Source: CG2-30-36-16 sp964372115 | GTDB lineage: Bacteria; Bacteroidota; Ignavibacteria; Ignavibacteriales; Ignavibacteriaceae | Length of the DNA: 64,000 nucleotides | Assembly: GCA_964372115.1 (NCBI GenBank) | Contig: CAYJPN010000009.1 | Coordinates: 1-64,000, forward strand | Reading direction: 5' to 3' | In this document: one piece after another, positions 60,487-64,000 of the stretch | How the letters are laid out: every line of letters starts with the position of its first letter | Position numbering within the stretch: the stretch's first letter is position 1 | Position numbers and translations under genes: made by a program | The notes under the pieces: generated by a model | Seen by the model: the letters and a program-made list of their open reading frames with translations, nothing else | The model's database searches: none | Told to the model about the DNA's origin: nothing

Positions 60487-61278
60487 ATGAATTTAGGAAT
60501 CAAAAACAAAGTGATGATAGTAACCGGGGGCGCAAAAGGTATCGGTGAAGGAATAGCGCGTCAAATAGCCGCAGAGGATGCTATTCCGGTTATTGCAGGA
60601 AGATCAAAAGAAGTTGGTGATGCTTTAATACAGGATTTAAAAGCAAATGGTCACGACGCAATGTTTATCGAAATGGAACTTGCACCATCAGAAAATTGCA
60701 AGAAAGTTGTTGATATTACTTTGCAGAAATATGGAAGGATAGACGCTTTATTTAATAATGCCGGTGTTAATGATGGTGTTGGACTTGAAAGGGGATCGCC
60801 GGAAAAATTTTTAGAATCTCTAAACAGAAATCTTTATCATTATTATTTTATGGCTTATTACTGTTTGCCTCCATTAAAAGCTGCTAAAGGTTCTATTGTA
60901 AATGTAAGTTCTAAAACTGCAACCACGGGGCAGGGAAATACTTCCGGCTATGCGGCGTCAAAAGGTGCACAACTTGCGCTCACAAGAGAATGGGCTGTTG
61001 AATTGTTGCCTTATGGAATTAGAGTAAATGCAATTGTACCAGCCGAAGTTATGACGCCGCTTTATGAAAAATGGCTGAACACATTTGATAATCCGGCAAA
61101 AACGCTTTCGGAAATAACAAAAAATATTCCGCTTGGAAACAGAATGACTACAAAAGAAGAAATTGCTTCTATGGCTGTTTACCTTGCATCAGACCAGGCT
61201 TCGCACATTACCGGCCAGTTTTTATTTGTCGATGGAGGTTATGTTCATTTAGACAGAGCATTAGCCGGATTAAAATAA
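60487..61278 (+). CDS. L-fucose dehydrogenase (SDR family)
   Basis: A 263-residue short-chain dehydrogenase with TGGAKGIGEG, NNAGVNDGVGLE, a catalytic Ser/Tyr/Lys set in NVSSKTATTGQGNTSGYAAS, and VDGGYVHLDRALAG at the end. These features, especially NAGVNDGVGL, the HYYFMAYYCLP helix and the YVHLDRAL tail, are those I recall for bacterial L-fucose dehydrogenases from Burkholderia-type pathways. It oxidises L-fucose at C1 to the lactone. It is encoded 71 bases after the lactonase and just before the fucose permease. Confidence 0.9.
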   Translation: MNLGIKNKVMIVTGGAKGIGEGIARQIAAEDAIPVIAGRSKEVGDALIQDLKANGHDAMFIEMELAPSENCKKVVDITLQKYGRIDALFNNAGVNDGVGLERGSPEKFLESLNRNLYHYYFMAYYCLPPLKAAKGSIVNVSSKTATTGQGNTSGYAASKGAQLALTREWAVELLPYGIRVNAIVPAEVMTPLYEKWLNTFDNPAKTLSEITKNIPLGNRMTTKEEIASMAVYLASDQASHITGQFLFVDGGYVHLDRALAGLK

Positions 61279-61305
61279 ATTGAATTGGTAAGTTAGGAAA
61301 CCTGT

Positions 61306-62586
61306 ATGCATAAAGATAAATCTATCGGTATTAAAGGAATTATTCTTCCATTTACACTTATTACATCGCTGTTTTTTATGTGGGGCTTAGCAAATAATAT
61401 GACCGATACGCTGTTAGCCGCATTTAAAAAAATAATGAGTATGACGGATTTCCAGACTTCGTGGATACAGGTGGCGTTTTATGGTTCCTACTTTTGCCTG
61501 GCGCTTCCGGCTGCAATTTTTATTAAGAGGTTTACTTATAAGTCCGGTGTGTTGTTAGGATTAGGCTTATTTATTTTCGGTTCACTCCTGTTTTATCCTG
61601 CGAGTCAAACTATGGTGTACGGGCATTTTCTTATCGCGCTTTTTATACTTGCAGGCGGGTTGTCAATTCTTGAAACAACTTCCAATCCTTATATAATTGC
61701 AATGGGCTCAGAAGAAACCGGAGTTCGCAGGTTAAATTTTGCTCAGTCTTTTAATCCAATTGGGTCAATAGTTGGCGTGGTATTAAGTAAATATTTTATT
61801 CTCTCAAATCTAAATTCGGCAGGCGCTGCAGATAGAGCAGTAATGTCTGCCGAACAACTTCAAAAAATGCAGTCACAAGAACTATTAGCAGTAATGGGCC
61901 CTTATGTAGGCGTTGCATTTTTATTAATAGCATTGTGGATAGTTATGGCTATTATAAAAATGCCAAGAGCTTCCGACGCCGGTACTGAGTTAAATTTAAT
62001 TCCAACAATTAAAAGATTGATTAAAAACAAAAACTATATCTGGGCGGTTATCGCGCAATTTTTTTATGTCGGAGCACAAATTGGTGTTTGGTCATTTACA
62101 ATCCGTTATACAATGCAAGAGTTAAATATTGATGAACAAAGCGCTTCATCATATTATCTGGCGGCGTTGATTTTATTTATGATTTCAAGATTTGTTGTAA
62201 CCGGACTTATGAAATTTATTTCACCATCAAAACTGCTTACAATACTTTCTGTTTTGGGAATAATATTTACATCAATAGTAATTTTTTGGGGCGGATTAGT
62301 TGGTGTCTATTCACTCGTTGCAATTTCAGGTTGCATGTCATTAATGTTTCCAACTATTTATGGATTAGGACTAACAGGCTTAGGTGAAGACACAAAAATC
62401 GGCGGCTCAGGTTTGATTATGGCAATTTTAGGCGGAGCAGTTCTAACTGCTTTGCAGGGAGAAGTTTCCGATATATCAGGAAATATTCATTACGCTTATT
62501 TTGTACCATTGATTTGTTTTGTAATTATTGCCGGTTACTCTGCATTTGTAAAACATAATGCTAAACTTGTAAATAATAATGTTTAA
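61306..62586 (+). CDS. fucP: L-fucose:H+ symporter (MFS)
   Basis: A 426-residue inner-membrane permease with 12 predicted helices, FucP type. The N-terminus shows FFMWGLANNMTDTLLAAFKKIM, the segment containing the proton- and substrate-binding acidic residue of FucP, followed by FQTSWIQVAFYGSYFCLALPA and ETTSNPYIIAMG. It should take up the free L-fucose set free by the GH29 enzymes. The mutarotase gene overlaps its end by 8 bases. Confidence 0.93.
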   Translation: MHKDKSIGIKGIILPFTLITSLFFMWGLANNMTDTLLAAFKKIMSMTDFQTSWIQVAFYGSYFCLALPAAIFIKRFTYKSGVLLGLGLFIFGSLLFYPASQTMVYGHFLIALFILAGGLSILETTSNPYIIAMGSEETGVRRLNFAQSFNPIGSIVGVVLSKYFILSNLNSAGAADRAVMSAEQLQKMQSQELLAVMGPYVGVAFLLIALWIVMAIIKMPRASDAGTELNLIPTIKRLIKNKNYIWAVIAQFFYVGAQIGVWSFTIRYTMQELNIDEQSASSYYLAALILFMISRFVVTGLMKFISPSKLLTILSVLGIIFTSIVIFWGGLVGVYSLVAISGCMSLMFPTIYGLGLTGLGEDTKIGGSGLIMAILGGAVLTALQGEVSDISGNIHYAYFVPLICFVIIAGYSAFVKHNAKLVNNNV

Positions 62587-62938
62587 CCCTATGAAAAATC
62601 TAAAAAGATATTGTCTTGCATTGGATTTGAAAGATGATTCGAAATTAATTGAAGAATATAAAATTTATCATCAACAAGTATGGTCCGAAATATTAATAAG
62701 TATTAAAAATGCCGGAATAGAGAACCTTGAAATTTTTAATGTAGCCAATCGTCTTTTTATGATTATGGAAGTGAATGAAAATTTTAGTTTTGAAAAGAAA
62801 GCAGAGATGGATAATGATAATCCCGTAGTTCAAAAGTGGGAAGAACTTATGTGGAAATATCAACAAGCTATACCCGGTAGTAAGCCCGGTGAAAAATGGC
62901 GGTTGATGGACAGAATTTTTAATTTGAGCAATCAGTAA
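62579..62938 (+). CDS. L-fucose/L-rhamnose mutarotase (RhaM family)
   Basis: A 119-residue protein of the RhaM/DUF718 family with YCLALDLKDDSKLIEEYK, YHQQVWSEI and the end block PGSKPGEKWRLMDRIFNL. Members interconvert anomers of 6-deoxy sugars; next to fucP an L-fucose mutarotase role is expected. The family fold uses His and Tyr in the N-terminal region. The start at 62579 overlaps fucP by 8 bases; ATG 62591 (Met5) is an equally good start. It is followed by lutA after 1 base. Confidence 0.88.
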   Translation: MFNPMKNLKRYCLALDLKDDSKLIEEYKIYHQQVWSEILISIKNAGIENLEIFNVANRLFMIMEVNENFSFEKKAEMDNDNPVVQKWEELMWKYQQAIPGSKPGEKWRLMDRIFNLSNQ

Positions 62939-62939
62939 A

Positions 62940-63677
62940 ATGAAAATCGGACTTTTTATACCGTGTTATATAAATCAATTTTATCCTAAAGTAGGAATTG
63001 CCACTTTAGAACTATTAGAAAAGTTTGACCTTAATGTAAAATATCCATTGGGACAAACTTGCTGTGGTCAACCATTAGCAAATACCGGGTTTGAAAATGA
63101 CGCCGTAAAAACTTACAAGCTATTTGTAAATAATTTTTCCGGATTCGATTTTATTGTAGCCCCTTCCGGAAGTTGTGTTTATCATATAAAAAATCATTAT
63201 AACATTCTTGATCAAACTCCTGATGTAAAAAAAGTAAGAAATAACATTTTTGAGTTAAGCGAATTCCTTGTAAAAATTCTTAATGTTAAAAGCATCAACG
63301 CTTCATTCCCTTATAAAGTTGGATTGCACCAAAGCTGCCATGGATTACGTGGTTTACGTTTGGGTAAGTCTTCGGAAATTATTGATGAAAATTATTCGAC
63401 AGTTTGTAATTTGTTAGGAATGGTAAAAGGAATTGAGTTAATTGAGTTGGATAGAAAAGACGAATGCTGTGGATTCGGTGGTACATTTTCTGTTACCGAA
63501 GAAGCTGTTTCAGCTAAAATGGGGATGGACAGGGTGAATGATCACATTAGAAATGGCGCACAAATAATTACTGCCACAGATATGTCATGTTTAATGCATA
63601 TGGAAGGGATAATTCGTCGCAACAAAATGCCAATAAAAGTAAAACACATTGCAGAAATTTTAAATAGTAATTTGTGA
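62940..63677 (+). CDS. lutA: L-lactate utilisation iron-sulfur subunit LutA
   Basis: A 245-residue protein made of two cysteine-rich CCG domains: LGQTCCGQPLANTGFEND and KDECCGFGGTFSV, plus CVYHIKNHY and GLHQSCHGLRGL. This is the LutA/LldE (glycolate-oxidase GlpC-like) subunit of the LutABC L-lactate oxidase, which oxidises lactate to pyruvate and passes electrons to the respiratory chain. It lies directly behind the mutarotase, in the fucose operon. lutB follows after 1 base. Confidence 0.92.
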   Translation: MKIGLFIPCYINQFYPKVGIATLELLEKFDLNVKYPLGQTCCGQPLANTGFENDAVKTYKLFVNNFSGFDFIVAPSGSCVYHIKNHYNILDQTPDVKKVRNNIFELSEFLVKILNVKSINASFPYKVGLHQSCHGLRGLRLGKSSEIIDENYSTVCNLLGMVKGIELIELDRKDECCGFGGTFSVTEEAVSAKMGMDRVNDHIRNGAQIITATDMSCLMHMEGIIRRNKMPIKVKHIAEILNSNL

Positions 63678-63678
63678 A

Positions 63679-64000
63679 ATGATAAATCACCCGCAAGCAG
63701 CAGAAATATTTAATCGGGATGTCGAAAAAGTAAATTGGCACGATCAATCATTGTGGCTAATGAGAGAAAAAAGAGATGTTGCTGCAAGCAGTGTTTATAA
63801 TTGGGAGAAACTCCGGGCGCTTGCCTCAGAAATTAAAGCTCATACCCTTTCTAATCTTTCCGAATACCTTGTGCAGTTTGAAAAAAATGCCATTAAAAAC
63901 GGCATAAAAGTACATTGGGCTGTTGATGCAGATGAACATAACAAAATAATCCTTAATATATTAAATGAACACAATGCAAAGCGGCTTGTAAAAAGCAAAT
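63679..64000 (+). CDS. lutB: Start of LutB, iron-sulfur LUD-domain protein (cut by the window end)
   Basis: An open frame from ATG 63679 to the last base encodes 107 residues: MINHPQAAEIFNRDVEKVNW, then LWLMREKRDVAASS, LSNLSEYLVQFEKNAIKNG and VHWAVDADEHNKIIL. This is the N-terminal LUD part of LutB, where the WLMREKRD stretch and the LxxYLxxFE segment are typical. The ferredoxin-like Cys clusters would lie beyond the window. It completes the lut set with lutA one base upstream, and lutC would be expected next. Confidence 0.85.
   Translation, partial: MINHPQAAEIFNRDVEKVNWHDQSLWLMREKRDVAASSVYNWEKLRALASEIKAHTLSNLSEYLVQFEKNAIKNGIKVHWAVDADEHNKIILNILNEHNAKRLVKSK

Noticed and set aside
1..64000. 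CRISPR arrays, tRNA or rRNA genes, prophage
   Set aside because: No regularly spaced direct repeats, no cloverleaf with a TTCRANY T-loop and no phage structural genes were found by eye.

Overview
The window looks like a chromosomal segment of a Bacteroidota/Chlorobi-group bacterium, most likely of the Ignavibacteria lineage. The evidence is low G+C DNA, several secreted proteins ending in the PNPFNP-type sorting domain of the type IX secretion system, a TonB-dependent receptor with a carboxypeptidase-regulatory-like N-terminus, and Bacteroidota-type glycosidase architectures. No rRNA, tRNA or CRISPR array was seen.

Region 1 (1-3306) is a scarred defence/toxin island. An IS1634-type element (739-2372) separates the first 13 or so codons of a brnA antitoxin gene from a 5'-truncated and frameshifted AbiEii-like nucleotidyltransferase gene. 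The two flanks belong to different genes and I see no convincing target duplication, so the junction looks like an IS-associated deletion. A BrnT-like toxin gene remains beside the brnA stub.

Region 2 (3307-17580) is regulatory and housekeeping: a sigma-54 response regulator with its histidine kinase, an AAA+/DUF4143 ATPase behind two tandem palindromes and flanked by REP-like repeats, a Ktr/Trk-type potassium uptake pair preceded by an unannotated 33-37 residue membrane peptide, a CheB-CheR-PAS protein overlapping a PAS histidine kinase, and a two-gene pair of a caspase-fold-like lipoprotein and a C-terminally anchored periplasmic protein.

Region 3 (17581-56037) is a large polysaccharide-utilisation-like locus whose enzyme set fits N-glycan breakdown: GH20, DUF4838 (GH163-like), GH2, two GH29 fucosidases, an SSS symporter, an alpha/beta-hydrolase esterase, a T9SS-sorted GH18 endoglycosidase, GH92, GH94, GH130, GH125 and GH3, with a ROK regulator and a ROK kinase. 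Signal peptides divide the set. The endoglycosidase is sorted to the surface. GH20, GH2, GH92, GH3 and one GH29 enter the envelope. GH94, GH130, GH125, the other GH29 and the kinase lack signal peptides and are inferred to be cytosolic. One TonB receptor and a T9SS-sorted beta-helix-like protein stand where a SusC/SusD pair would be expected; no SusD-like gene is present in the window.

Region 4 (56568-64000) is a non-phosphorylative L-fucose pathway: FucP permease, mutarotase, L-fucose dehydrogenase, fuconolactonase, L-fuconate dehydratase, 2-keto-3-deoxyfuconate dehydrogenase and a diketo-deoxyfuconate hydrolase, followed by lutA and the start of lutB. The lut genes would oxidise the L-lactate that this route yields. 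Regions 3 and 4 together read as one programme: cut fucosylated N-glycans, release the sugars, recover part of them by phosphorolysis, and burn the fucose to pyruvate.
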